NCBI GenBank assembly: GCA_947426865.1 | Contig: CANEFS010000001.1 | Coordinates: 174,139 to 238,138 of the forward strand | DNA from: an uncultured Coriobacteriaceae bacterium | GTDB lineage: Bacteria; Actinomycetota; Coriobacteriia; Coriobacteriales; Atopobiaceae | Direction: 5' to 3' | DNA length: 64,000 bases | Shown here: positions 18,690-27,179 of the stretch, piece after piece | How positions within the stretch are numbered: the first letter of the stretch is position 1 | Layout: the number at the start of each line of letters is the position of its first letter | Notes under the pieces: generated by a model | Database searches by the model: none | Told to the model about the DNA's origin: nothing | Seen by the model: only the letters and a program-made list of their open reading frames with translations | Position numbers and translations under genes: made by a program

Positions 18690-19301
18690 TTGAGAATCGT
18701 TGGTGGAAAATTCAAAGGTTTGAAGCTGCAGGAACCGGCGCCAAACTCCCCGGTACGCCCCACCACAGATCGTGTCCGAGAAGCCATGGCAAGTGCCGCT
18801 CTGTCTCAGTTCAACCTGGACCTTTCAGACGTTTCTGTTCTGGATGCCTTTGCAGGAACGGGAGCTCTTGGTATCGAGATGCTCAGCAGGGGAGCGCGCT
18901 CGGTGACTTTTTTTGAAAGAGATGCTGGGCAGTTAAGGCTCCTTAAAGCCAACCTTTCCCTTCTGAAGAAGGATGGCCCCGAAGCTGAAAACGACTGCAT
19001 TTACGTACATAAAGGAGACGCCGCAATTCTTTCAGAAAAAGATGACCTTCTCGGAGCTCCTTTTCAGCTCGTTTTGCTCGACCCGCCCTACAAATTCGAC
19101 CCTCAGCTCTCTGAAGGCATTCTTCTGAATCTAACGCGTGCCGGGCATATCTCTTCAGGGTGCATCGGGATTCATGAGCGTGAAAGGAAGAGGGAATCTC
19201 TTTCGTCGCGTGCTTTAGAGGGATGGACTCTCATCAAAGAAAAAAGAATCGGAACGATTGCCTTTGAGATTCTGCGTTGGAGCGGCTCAACCATTAAGTA
19301 A
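18690..19301 (+). CDS. rsmD: 16S rRNA (guanine966-N2)-methyltransferase
   Basis: RsmD methylates G966 of 16S rRNA. The 203-residue protein starts MRIVGGKFKGLKL, has the SAM-binding segment VLDAFAGTGALGIEMLSRGA and the catalytic LLDPPYKF (DPPY) motif. The start is TTG at 18690, preceded by GAGG eight bases upstream. No ATG gives a better fit. It lies between recG and coaD as in many Gram-positives. Confidence 0.93.
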   Translation: MRIVGGKFKGLKLQEPAPNSPVRPTTDRVREAMASAALSQFNLDLSDVSVLDAFAGTGALGIEMLSRGARSVTFFERDAGQLRLLKANLSLLKKDGPEAENDCIYVHKGDAAILSEKDDLLGAPFQLVLLDPPYKFDPQLSEGILLNLTRAGHISSGCIGIHERERKRESLSSRALEGWTLIKEKRIGTIAFEILRWSGSTIK

Positions 19302-19391
19302 TTGATAAAATTGAAAAAGGTTCTCAAGCTTCAACGACCAGCCAGCAAAAACGCCTGAAAACCACAATCCAAAATCGAGAAGGGAAAAGCC

Positions 19392-19916
19392 ATGCTCGAC
19401 CGAGAGATTTCTCACATTGTTGTTCCAGGAACATTCGATCCTGTAACCCTTGGTCATATCGACGTCATCAAGCGCGCCTATCGCCTTTGCCCCCACGTGA
19501 CGGTTGGAGTGGCGCTCAGCCAAACCAAAAACGGAAGTGGTACAACTTTCTCTCTTTCCGAGAGAATCTCTCTTTTACAGGAATCTTTAGCTGAAGAGGC
19601 TCAGAAGCCCGACCAAGGCTTTCTTTCTCACATTGACGTTCTGCCTATTGCGGGGCTTTTAGTTGATTTTTGCGAGACTATTTCTGCCCAGGCAGTTGTA
19701 AAAGGGCTTCGTGCAACAACCGATTTCGAATACGAGCTTGCCCAAAGTGACCTCTGGGCAAAGATGGATGTCGATTTGGAATCAGTGTTCGTGATGAGCA
19801 GCCCCCAGTTTGGCTTTATTTCTTCTTCAATGGTACGTGAAATGGCAAGCCTCGGCGCCGACACTTCTCTGCTTGTACCTGCGGCTGTTGAGCGGGCATT
19901 AAAAGATAAATTCTAA
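19392..19916 (+). CDS. coaD: Phosphopantetheine adenylyltransferase
   Basis: CoaD carries out the fourth step of coenzyme A synthesis, adenylating 4'-phosphopantetheine. The nucleotidyltransferase motif VVPGTFDPVTLGHIDVIKRA contains the (T/H)xGH core, and the C-terminal ISSSMVREMAS motif supports the call. The 174 residues match the family. The 90-base gap behind rsmD lacks a recognisable terminator. The DNA after coaD becomes markedly AT-rich. Confidence 0.95.
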   Translation: MLDREISHIVVPGTFDPVTLGHIDVIKRAYRLCPHVTVGVALSQTKNGSGTTFSLSERISLLQESLAEEAQKPDQGFLSHIDVLPIAGLLVDFCETISAQAVVKGLRATTDFEYELAQSDLWAKMDVDLESVFVMSSPQFGFISSSMVREMASLGADTSLLVPAAVERALKDKF

Positions 19917-20029
19917 CTTTTATAATTAATGTTTGATAAAATTAATTTGTAAAATTTTTATAGGGAATTTTTTGCAAGATAGCAAAAAAGTGAAGGCTAA
20001 AGGAGAAGCATAAACTTCAAAGAACTTCG

Positions 20030-20493
20030 CTTAATGGATCAAAGAAAAGCCATCTCACTGCAGTTTCTGCAACAAATTGCACTTCAATGTTTCAAGCGCT
20101 CAGCTCTCGAAAGCTTCCCTTCACTTACGGCCGCTTCTGCAACAAGTTGCAATTTCAGTTTGCCGGTTGCACCAATCTCCAAGAGTGTCCCAAACTCACC
20201 GCGGCTGTTGCGGATAATTTAAAGCCTTCGGAAATGAGTGGACGCAAGGAACGTGGGCAACAGGAGAAGTTCCTCAACCCAAACCTCCTGGACCTACGCC
20301 AGATCCAGAACCCACACCAGACCTAACTCCCTCTGCCGGCGGCAAGACTGACGACCAAGCTTGTTCAAATGGCATTCCAGCAACAAGAGATCCTATTAAC
20401 TTCATCCTCTTCTTCGTGACGGGAGCTATGCTTCTCGGGGCCTGCTTTGCATTAAAGAGAGAGAATTACATCTCATCGATAAAAGGGTTTTGA
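20030..20493 (+). pseudogene. Remnant of a BspA-type leucine-rich-repeat surface protein
   Basis: No intact gene spans 19917-20893, but decayed coding sequence is visible. Two repeat units begin near 20065 and 20135, 70 bases apart, where the 23-residue BspA repeat would need 69. Joined across frames they read LTAVSATNCTSMF and LTAASATSCNF then FAGCTNLQECPKLTA. From 20218 an open frame continues as a Pro-rich stalk (PKPPGPTPDPEPTPDLTP), then IPATRD, a membrane helix (NFILFFVTGAMLLGACFAL) and the basic tail KREN before TGA at 20491. This is the layout of an LPxTG-anchored protein with the signal altered from LPATGD-like to IPATRD. An orphan SD (AAAGGAG) lies near 19999 without a start codon. 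Confidence 0.7.
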
Positions 20494-20538
20494 GCTCAAA
20501 ATTTAGAGCGCCAAACCGCAAATTAGCAAGCTAACTGA

Positions 20539-20571
20539 AAAAGCAGGCAAGATTTTTTCTTGCCTGCTTTT
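20539..20571. terminator. Bidirectional intrinsic terminator
   Basis: AAAAGCAGGCAAG (20539-20551) and CTTGCCTGCTTTT (20559-20571) form a perfect 13-bp stem with a 7-base loop and A/T flanks on both sides. It stands behind the decayed surface-protein gene. Between 20572 and 20760 I recognise nothing. Confidence 0.85.
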
Positions 20572-20781
20572 CTTCGGGAAGGTTTTCTTGGATAGAAAGA
20601 GAGCGAGGGCCTGCAGCAATAATACCCTCTGGCGTAATCCGGCAGCTGCTTAATTGCCGCAGACATGAAGCTTTAGCGGCCCGGAAGATGAGACTTGGCG
20701 AAGACAGTTGCCAGCTCTCCCTTAAAGAAAAAGTTAGAAAAAAGTTGCGAGACGTTTTCTAAACTTTGTGCTATATTTCTC

Positions 20782-20798
20782 GTGTGCAAGTCGCACAC
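20782..20798 (+). promoter_or_regulatory. Hairpin in the rho leader
   Basis: GTGTGC and GCACAC pair around the five-base loop AAGTC. The hairpin lies a few bases downstream of a TATATT -10-like box (20772-20777) and about 95 bases before the rho start, so it would be near the 5' end of the leader. A regulatory or stabilising role is inferred. Confidence 0.4.
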
Positions 20799-20893
20799 TA
20801 ATTCCAAAAAACGAAACGAAATCACAGCTCATATCTTTTGTTTGAAAGCGCCTTTTTGCTCATGGTTTAATACACGTTTTTAATGGAGGGTCC

Positions 20894-22450
20894 ATGCCTG
20901 AAAAAAAAGAGAAGAAAACCGAAGAAAAAATGAAAACAGAAAAACTCAATGAGGCTACAGAAGAAGAGAAGGCTCAAGCAGAAGCGGCTGCTTCTGAGGG
21001 TGGATCTGAGGGTGCTGAGGAAAAAAGCGCCTCGACAACGGTTCGTCGTCGTAGAAAGACAGCAACCGCTGAGGCTTCTTCCTCTTCTGAGGAGGGGGGG
21101 GAGGTTCAAAAAGATTCTGGCAAGAATCAGAAAAGCCATCGCAATCATAAAAACAAGCAGCAGCAACAGCAAGAGCCTACCATTTCTATTGAAAAAATTG
21201 AATCGATGAAGCTAACCGAGCTTCGCGCGAAAGCAGAGGAGCTTGGGTTAGAGGCTACAGGCGCCAAAAAAGCTGAACTTGTCGGGATGGTCTATGAGGC
21301 GCTCGCTTCCAACGAGGGTTTCAAACAAGTCCGCGGTATTCTCGACATCACATCTGAGCAATACGGCTTCTTGCGCACGGACAACTTCATCAAAGGTGAC
21401 GGTGACGCCTTCGTCCAGCAACAGCTTATCCGCCAATATAAGCTTCGCACCGGTGATCTTATCGAGGGAACCGTGCGCCCGGGTGGCCCCAATATCAAAT
21501 ATCCGCCCCTTGCCTATATCGACAAAATCAACGGTAAAGACCCTGAAAGCATCAAAGATCGCGTTCGCTTTAAGGACCTGACACCAGTTTACCCTGACGA
21601 ACGCCTGGTGATGGAGACGAATGCCAAAGCCATCACGGGGCGCACGATTGATCTTGTGGCGCCTATTGGAAAAGGGCAGCGTGGATTGATTGTTTCTCCG
21701 CCTAAAGCGGGAAAGACGACGATTTTAAAGCGTATCTGCCAGTCGATTTCTGTGAACAATCCTGAGGTTCGCCTCATATGCCTGCTCGTGGATGAGCGCC
21801 CAGAAGAGGTAACTGACATGCAGCGCTCAATCGACGGAGAGGTGGTTGCCTCGACCTTCGACATGCCTGCGGACAACCACACGCAAATCGCCGAGCTTGT
21901 TATTGAGCACGCAAAACGCATGGTCGAGATGGGGGAGGATGTCGTGGTGGTGCTTGACTCTATCACGCGTCTAGCGCGTGCCTACAACCTGGCTGCTCCT
22001 GCCTCGGGCCGCATTTTGTCCGGTGGTGTGGACTCAACCGCGCTCTATCCGCCTAAGCGCTTCTTGGGTGCTGCGCGAAACATTGAAAATGGAGGATCTT
22101 TGACCATCCTGGCCTCTGCCCTTATCGATACCGGCTCGAAGATGGACGAGGTTATCTTCGAGGAGTTCAAAGGCACCGGCAACATGGAGCTCAAGCTTGA
22201 CCGTGAGCTTGCCGATAAGCGCATCTTCCCGGCTATTGACCCGGTGGCATCTGGTACGCGAAACGAAGATCTTCTTCTGGACAAGACTTTGGCTCCGTTT
22301 GTGTGGGGCCTGCGTCGCATCCTTGCCAACATGAACAATGTTGAGCGTGCTGAGGCATCTTTGATTAAAGGTCTGAAGCAGACACAAGACAACCAGGAGT
22401 TTTTGATTCGCTCGGCTAAGAAGGCACAAAATATTGAGGCGCTGGACTAG
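20894..22450 (+). CDS. rho: Transcription termination factor Rho
   Basis: Rho is a hexameric RNA translocase that ends transcription at unstructured C-rich RNA. The 518-residue protein starts with about 95 strongly charged residues (Lys/Glu/Ala, then RRRRK and a Gln run), an insertion common in actinobacterial Rho. Next come the small Rho N-domain (MKLTELRAKAEELGLEATGAKK), the RNA-binding domain (GILDITSEQYGFLRTDNF), Walker A PPKAGKTTILKR near 269, LLVDERPEEVTDMQRS and LDSITRLARAYN. The ATG at 20894 follows GGAGG. The C/A-rich intergenic tracts elsewhere in this window are plausible targets for it. Confidence 0.97.
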   Translation: MPEKKEKKTEEKMKTEKLNEATEEEKAQAEAAASEGGSEGAEEKSASTTVRRRRKTATAEASSSSEEGGEVQKDSGKNQKSHRNHKNKQQQQQEPTISIEKIESMKLTELRAKAEELGLEATGAKKAELVGMVYEALASNEGFKQVRGILDITSEQYGFLRTDNFIKGDGDAFVQQQLIRQYKLRTGDLIEGTVRPGGPNIKYPPLAYIDKINGKDPESIKDRVRFKDLTPVYPDERLVMETNAKAITGRTIDLVAPIGKGQRGLIVSPPKAGKTTILKRICQSISVNNPEVRLICLLVDERPEEVTDMQRSIDGEVVASTFDMPADNHTQIAELVIEHAKRMVEMGEDVVVVLDSITRLARAYNLAAPASGRILSGGVDSTALYPPKRFLGAARNIENGGSLTILASALIDTGSKMDEVIFEEFKGTGNMELKLDRELADKRIFPAIDPVASGTRNEDLLLDKTLAPFVWGLRRILANMNNVERAEASLIKGLKQTQDNQEFLIRSAKKAQNIEALD

Positions 22451-22454
22451 GCCT

Positions 22455-22511
22455 AAAGGCGAAAAAGAGGCGCAAGGGGGAAAGGCGTAGGGGCGGAAAG
22501 GCGAAAAAGAG
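22455..22511 (+). repeat. Purine-rich spacer with repeated 15-mer
   Basis: Behind rho, the 15-mer AAAGGCGAAAAAGAG occurs at 22455-22469 and again at 22497-22511 in a strongly purine-rich strand. No gene or clear terminator is seen between 22451 and the promoter at 22590. Confidence 0.6.
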
Positions 22512-22589
22512 CAAAAAGAGCCTAAAAGCTAACTTTAAACTCTAGCTTTAGGGTTACGTTTGAGCGCAAAAAATTTTGAGCAAAAAGTA

Positions 22590-22618
22590 TTGAGTGCGTT
22601 TTTGCTTAGTGCTATCAT
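22590..22618 (+). promoter_or_regulatory. Sigma-70-type promoter for the unrecognised 365-residue protein
   Basis: TTGAGT (22590-22595) and TATCAT (22613-22618) are separated by exactly 17 bases, the best-formed promoter I find in the window. The leader would be about 80 bases. It contains an SD-like AGGGGGAGAAGA run with no start codon nearby. Confidence 0.75.
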
Positions 22619-22706
22619 TTTTTAACAGTTCTTTCTCTCAACGATTTAGGGGGAGAAGAACGAACGGTAAACGAACTTAAATAACACTAGACCGTTAGGA
22701 CTGCGT

Positions 22707-23804
22707 ATGGCAAAGACAACGTCCGAGCACCCCTCTGAGGGGCTCCTTTCCTCCCAAGAAATTGAAGAACTCGTTACTCAATTAGTTGCTGAGGAAATCT
22801 CCATTCAAAAACAGAACCGCAAGCTAAAGATTGCTCAAGAGCGCGCCTTGCAACAGGCGCAGCGCGAGCGCGAAGCCCAGCTTGCCCAAGGATATGCCCT
22901 CAGCGCTGCGGCTCAAGAGGCCAGTTTCAATGAGGCCTACGAGGACAGCGATTTTCTCTGCCAGGACACGAGTGCCTTCAGCTTCCCGGGGGAGAGAACA
23001 CACCGTCACGGCTTCTTCCACAAGCGCAAGGCTGCGGGCTCAACTGACATTTCGTCGACGAGTACCTCCGGTTTTCACTCTGCCGCTGACGTTCGCGAGC
23101 TCGTTGACTACGAAGATGTTGCCGACCAATACCTTGCCGGCAAGTCCTTTAAGGAGCGCCTGTCCTCGATTTCTAAGGGCGTGAAGAAGGTTCTCTCAGA
23201 GCGCCTCAGCGTTAACGCTGCAGAGATGATGAGCGATCTGCCGATTATTCAGCGCGCTGACGGTTCGGTGGGAAGCATTGGCGAGTCTTGGTGGGACGAT
23301 GTGGTCTCGCCCAAGCCCGAGTTTGTTGACCGTCACGTCACAGAGGCCGAGCTCAGAAGCGCTTCCATTGCCAAGCGCGTGAGCCCGTTTGACGACAATC
23401 CTTTCGCGCTCAACCAAGAGGTGGCAGACTATAACGAGGGCAGCTGGAATCAGGCTCTTAACGCTCTCGAGAAAAACACGGAAGAGGACCTGGTGCTGAC
23501 GATGGGCGACTTGATGAGCGCATCGAAGGCCCGCATTGAGCCTGCCGATTTGGCTGAGGACGACGAGTTCGACTTTCTCGACATGGACGAGATTGACGGC
23601 TTGGAGCCCAAGACTGAATTTCTCGCCTTCCGCGTTCCGGGTGATCATCCCGAGGTCTCTGATACGGCAAGCTACGTTAACTACCTCGTAAACGATGAAC
23701 TCTCTGCTTCCGAGAATAGCTCAGTGAAGACGCAGGTTGCAAAGCACTTGCGCGTTTTGGAGGGAGGCTCGGGAAGAATTAGGACGGCGGCAAAGCCTGC
23801 CTAG
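22707..23804 (+). CDS. Unrecognised 365-residue soluble protein
   Basis: I do not recognise this protein. Residues 15-70 are rich in Glu, Gln and Arg and look like a coiled coil. The middle (90-125) is Ser/Thr/His-rich and probably disordered. The region 130-190 (VRELVDYEDVADQYLAGKSFKERLSSISKGVKKVLSERL) is likely helical, and the rest is acidic, with a DDEFDFLDMDEIDGLE cluster near 290. No membrane segment or signal peptide is seen. Codon use matches the neighbours, it has its own well-formed promoter, and it stands between rho and tRNA-Arg. These facts argue for a real, expressed gene, perhaps restricted to this lineage. The SD before the ATG is weak. Confidence 0.75.
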   Translation: MAKTTSEHPSEGLLSSQEIEELVTQLVAEEISIQKQNRKLKIAQERALQQAQREREAQLAQGYALSAAAQEASFNEAYEDSDFLCQDTSAFSFPGERTHRHGFFHKRKAAGSTDISSTSTSGFHSAADVRELVDYEDVADQYLAGKSFKERLSSISKGVKKVLSERLSVNAAEMMSDLPIIQRADGSVGSIGESWWDDVVSPKPEFVDRHVTEAELRSASIAKRVSPFDDNPFALNQEVADYNEGSWNQALNALEKNTEEDLVLTMGDLMSASKARIEPADLAEDDEFDFLDMDEIDGLEPKTEFLAFRVPGDHPEVSDTASYVNYLVNDELSASENSSVKTQVAKHLRVLEGGSGRIRTAAKPA

Positions 23805-23893
23805 GCTAAGGGTTTCTCGGTATTCTTACCGCTTGCATGCCCTGCCTCACTTAACTTCAATTATGCGCTAGAATTGTAGGTCATTTGAATGCT

Positions 23894-23970
23894 GCGCCCG
23901 TAGCTCAACTGGATAGAGCATCGGACTTCTAATCCGGCGGTTGAGGGTTCGAGTCCCCCCGGGCGCACCA
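23894..23970 (+). tRNA. tRNA-Arg (anticodon TCT)
   Basis: The acceptor arms GCGCCCG (23894-23900) and CGGGCGC (23960-23966) pair fully, followed by A and an encoded CCA. The D arm TAGCTCAACTGGATAGAGCA, the anticodon loop CTTCTAA with TCT at positions 34-36, and the T arm with GGTTCGAGTC are all standard. It reads AGA codons. Confidence 0.97.
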
Positions 23971-24081
23971 CTTTAATAGGCGAGATGAAACGCGACTTAA
24001 AACGCTTCGAAATTTTTTTGAAAAGGTGGGTATCCCAAGGCGGATGCATGAAGGTGAAATCAAAGGAGAGGGAGATCTGTT

Positions 24082-24813
24082 ATGAATAATTTACAAAATG
24101 TACAGAATGGCGTCGGCATGAGTTCGGGTAGCGTCGCGAGCGGTTTTGCAGGCAGCTTCGCGGGCAGTGTCGCGAGAAATGCGGCAAATAACGCCGCGGG
24201 CAACGTGGCCAGCCCAACGAATATCCCGCTTATTCCTACAGTTATTCAGAATACGCCCCAAGGTGAGCGCGGATTTGATATCTATTCTCGGCTTTTAGAG
24301 GATCGTATCGTGTTTTTAGGTGAGCAAGTGACGCCGGATTCGGCGAACTTAGTAGTCGCACAGCTTTTGCATCTAGAATCGCAAGATCCGGACAAAGACA
24401 TCGCTCTCTACGTCAACTCTCCCGGAGGAGACGTCTACTCAGGACTTGGAATTATTGACACGATGAACTACATAAAGCCGGATGTCTCGACGATTTGTGT
24501 GGGTATGGCCGCCTCAATGGGCGCGATGATTTTAGCGAACGGCGCTAAAGGAAAGCGCTTCTGTCTGCCCAACTCGATGGTGTTGATTCATCAGCCTTCC
24601 TCGGGCGTTCAAGGCCAGCAAACTGACATCCAAATCGTTGCCGAGGAAACCACCTACCTGCGCCGTCACTTGAACGAAATGCTTTCTAAAGTGACCGGCC
24701 AGCCTTTCGAGAAGATCGAGGAAGACACTGAGCGCGACCACTACATGCGCGCAAACGAGGCGAAGAAGTACGGGCTTGTTGACAAAGTCATCACTTCTCG
24801 CGCGGGCGCTTAA
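24082..24813 (+). CDS. clpP: ATP-dependent Clp protease proteolytic subunit
   Basis: ClpP forms the 14-subunit protease chamber that works with ClpX. The catalytic serine lies in [12 protein letters not shown] and the catalytic histidine in [23 protein letters not shown] is also typical. The first 45 residues are unusual, an Asn/Gly/Ala/Ser-rich low-complexity stretch with repeated AGS/VA units ahead of the conserved [10 protein letters not shown]. It may be a propeptide that is removed on maturation, as known for ClpP elsewhere. The ATG at 24082 follows AAAGGAGAGGGAG. It is 44 bases upstream of clpX. Confidence 0.96.
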   Translation: MNNLQNVQNGVGMSSGSVASGFAGSFAGSVARNAANNAAGNVASPTNIPLIPTVIQNTPQGERGFDIYSRLLEDRIVFLGEQVTPDSANLVVAQLLHLESQDPDKDIALYVNSPGGDVYSGLGIIDTMNYIKPDVSTICVGMAASMGAMILANGAKGKRFCLPNSMVLIHQPSSGVQGQQTDIQIVAEETTYLRRHLNEMLSKVTGQPFEKIEEDTERDHYMRANEAKKYGLVDKVITSRAGA

Positions 24814-24857
24814 AAGGTCGCGCAACAGGCAGCGCGCCCGACAAACCAAAAGAAACA

Positions 24858-26384
24858 ATGGACGATAAAACGAAACATCCAACCAACGAAAAATCCTCCA
24901 AAGACTTCGAGGGCGATACTCAGCAGACGGAAACTCACGAGGACCTGGACGATTTGTTCTGCTCATTTTGTGGCCGCTCGCGAGGCGAGGTAGGAAAGCT
25001 CGTTCAGAGTCCCTCCGGCGTCTACATCTGCGACGATTGCGTTGAGGCCTGCACCATGATGATTGCCCAATCCGACGCAGAGGAGGCAGGCTCCGCCGGC
25101 GCTGCAGACAAGCACCCCGCGCTGACGATTGAGTATCTTCCCACCCCGCACGAAATCTACGACGAGCTGTCGCAGTACGTGATGGGCCAGGAAGAGGCTA
25201 AGCGCGCCATGAGCGTGGCCGTCTACAACCACTATAAGCGCATCGCCGAAGAAAATAACGTGCGCCTGGAAAAAGGCGCCACCCAAGAGCTCATTTTCGA
25301 CGGTAACGAGCGCGTTCCCGTCGACGACGTTGAGCTCGCAAAATCCAACATATTGTTGCTTGGTCCCACCGGAACCGGAAAGACACTTCTGGCCCAAACC
25401 CTCGCTCGTTTCCTGCGCGTTCCTTTCGCCATCGCCGACGCCACGACGCTGACGGAAGCGGGATATGTGGGCGAAGACGTCGAGAATATCTTGCTTAAGC
25501 TCATCACCGCTGCTGACGGCGACATTGCGCGCGCCGAGGTTGGTATCGTCTACGTTGACGAGATTGACAAGATTGCCAAAAAGGCCGAGAATCTCTCGAT
25601 TACTCGCGACGTTTCGGGCGAGGGCGTCCAGCAGGCCCTTCTCAAAATCCTGGAGGGCACCCAAGCAAGCGTGCCACCCCAGGGAGGGCGCAAGCATCCT
25701 CAGCAGGAGCTTCTCGACATCGATACGACCAACATTCTTTTCATTTGTGGAGGCGCTTTTGTGGGTCTCGAGAAGATCGTCGCGGACCGCGTTGACAAGA
25801 AAGGCATCGGCTTCGAGTCGGACTTGAAGGAGAAAGAGTCGGATGTCTACGAAGAGCTCATGGGCAAAGTTTTGCCTATTGACCTGCAGAAATTCGGCAT
25901 GATTCCCGAGTTCGTTGGCCGTATTCCGGTCATCACGCACACGCACGAGCTCACCAAAGCGGACCTTGTGAAGATTTTAACCAAGCCCAAAAACTCGCTG
26001 GTTAAGCAGTATACGCGTCTTTTTGCGATGGAAAACGTCGAACTTACTTTCAAAAAAGAAGCACTTGAGGCCATCGCTCAGCGCGCGATTGAGAGAGAAA
26101 CCGGCGCGCGTGGTCTTCGCGCCATTCTCGAGTCTATTCTGGAAAAAACGATGTTTGACCTGCCGTCTTCACCCGATATTGCTCAAGTTATCGTGACGAA
26201 AGAGGCAGTTGAGGGCAAAGTCGGCCCTAAGCTTATTACGCGCAGCGCCGCCGGAAGCGACGGAAACGCCGGGAGCGACGGAAGCGCTGGCAACACCGGT
26301 AGCGATGGAAGCCCCGACCGCGACGGAAGCGCCGGCAAAGGCAGCCGCTCGTCCCGCAAGAAGAAAAGCCGCCTAGCAAGTTAG
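24858..26384 (+). CDS. clpX: ATP-dependent Clp protease ATP-binding subunit ClpX
   Basis: ClpX unfolds substrates and feeds them to ClpP. An N-terminal zinc domain (CSFC near 34 and CDDC near 57) is followed by Walker [16 protein letters not shown] near 170, Walker [11 protein letters not shown] near 232, sensor and pore residues, and the RGLRAILE segment in the small domain. The final 45 residues are a repeat-like Gly/Ser/Asp stretch ending in a basic cluster (RSSRKKKSR), which is not part of the usual protein. The ATG at 24858 lies in an AT-rich stretch with only a weak SD. Confidence 0.96.
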   Translation: MDDKTKHPTNEKSSKDFEGDTQQTETHEDLDDLFCSFCGRSRGEVGKLVQSPSGVYICDDCVEACTMMIAQSDAEEAGSAGAADKHPALTIEYLPTPHEIYDELSQYVMGQEEAKRAMSVAVYNHYKRIAEENNVRLEKGATQELIFDGNERVPVDDVELAKSNILLLGPTGTGKTLLAQTLARFLRVPFAIADATTLTEAGYVGEDVENILLKLITAADGDIARAEVGIVYVDEIDKIAKKAENLSITRDVSGEGVQQALLKILEGTQASVPPQGGRKHPQQELLDIDTTNILFICGGAFVGLEKIVADRVDKKGIGFESDLKEKESDVYEELMGKVLPIDLQKFGMIPEFVGRIPVITHTHELTKADLVKILTKPKNSLVKQYTRLFAMENVELTFKKEALEAIAQRAIERETGARGLRAILESILEKTMFDLPSSPDIAQVIVTKEAVEGKVGPKLITRSAAGSDGNAGSDGSAGNTGSDGSPDRDGSAGKGSRSSRKKKSRLAS

Positions 26385-26409
26385 CAAAGATCTCTAGCAA
26401 GGAGTTTAC

Positions 26410-27093
26410 ATGTCTGACAAAGTCCCTTTTTACGGCTCGATTTCCGTCCCTGAAGACGTCCTTTCTAAGCGCGATTTTTCAAGCATTTGGAAAAAGGCGC
26501 TCGCTTCCTACGACGAGGACAAGCTTGAGTGGGGGATAACTTCTGTCTACGAAGCCGAAGAAGAGACGGCCGGCGAGGCGGACAGAGTTGCCTGGCAAAT
26601 CTCGGGCATCACCGAGGAGGGCTTTGACGACGCGACTCCCTGGATTTTACAAGGGTCTCTCGAGAAAAACGACGCGAAAAAGCTGTACGAGGCCCTCGAA
26701 AAACACGAGGTAGAGCTTCACTTTAATATCAACGAATATGCAAACCCCGACAACCTGGAAGATTCGCTGACCCGCGAAACGGGCACGCTCACTGTCAAGG
26801 GTGGCAAGGTGGTTTTGAAAGACACTGACTACCAAGACGTCGAGATTACCTCGCAAACCCTCATCGACATGGGCTTTGCCACTGAGTCAGAGGCCGACGA
26901 CGAAGAGCTCGCCGTGATGCTTGCCGCCGAATATCCCGACGGCCCTGACGCAAACGACCTCATCGACGCCATCTCCGATGTCAGAAACGACAATCGCCAC
27001 GAGGGCGTTTTCACGCAAGAGGAAACAGAGGACCCCGTCGCGTTTGGCCAGATGATCGAGGCCGCCACTGCCGACGAGGATGACATAGGCTAG
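26410..27093 (+). CDS. Unrecognised acidic 227-residue protein
   Basis: I do not recognise a family. The protein is strongly acidic, has no membrane helix or signal sequence, and contains few cysteines or motifs. It reads as an alpha/beta globular domain with Glu/Asp-rich loops (LEWGITSVYEAEEETAGEADR) and an acidic C-terminus. A good SD (AAGGAG, about 6 bases upstream) and normal codon use support a real gene. It is 25 bases behind clpX and could be cotranscribed with it; valS follows with what looks like its own promoter. Confidence 0.75.
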   Translation: MSDKVPFYGSISVPEDVLSKRDFSSIWKKALASYDEDKLEWGITSVYEAEEETAGEADRVAWQISGITEEGFDDATPWILQGSLEKNDAKKLYEALEKHEVELHFNINEYANPDNLEDSLTRETGTLTVKGGKVVLKDTDYQDVEITSQTLIDMGFATESEADDEELAVMLAAEYPDGPDANDLIDAISDVRNDNRHEGVFTQEETEDPVAFGQMIEAATADEDDIG

Positions 27094-27162
27094 GGTGCAC
27101 AGCTAGCTCAGCTATCACCAGACCTGCGCTTCCATCTGAGCTCCAACCTGCGCCTCAAACTG

Positions 27163-27171
27163 TATTACAAT
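27163..27171 (+). promoter_or_regulatory. Probable -10 region of valS, possibly giving a leaderless mRNA
   Basis: TATTACAAT ends nine bases before the GTG start of valS, and no SD precedes that GTG. With the usual 6-8 bases from -10 box to transcription start, the mRNA would begin at or next to the start codon. The same nonamer occurs at 56745-56753 ahead of another gene. Confidence 0.45.
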
Positions 27172-27179
27172 CAATACCC

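Noticed and set aside
20549..20711. Short minus-strand open frame behind the decayed surface gene
   Set aside because: It lacks a start codon and runs into the bidirectional terminator; I could not recognise the product.
20573..20760. Possible structured RNA or riboswitch between the terminator and rho
   Set aside because: I compared it by eye with tmRNA, SRP RNA, TPP, THF, cobalamin and c-di-GMP motifs and saw none of their core sequences. A covariance-model search would be needed to revive it.
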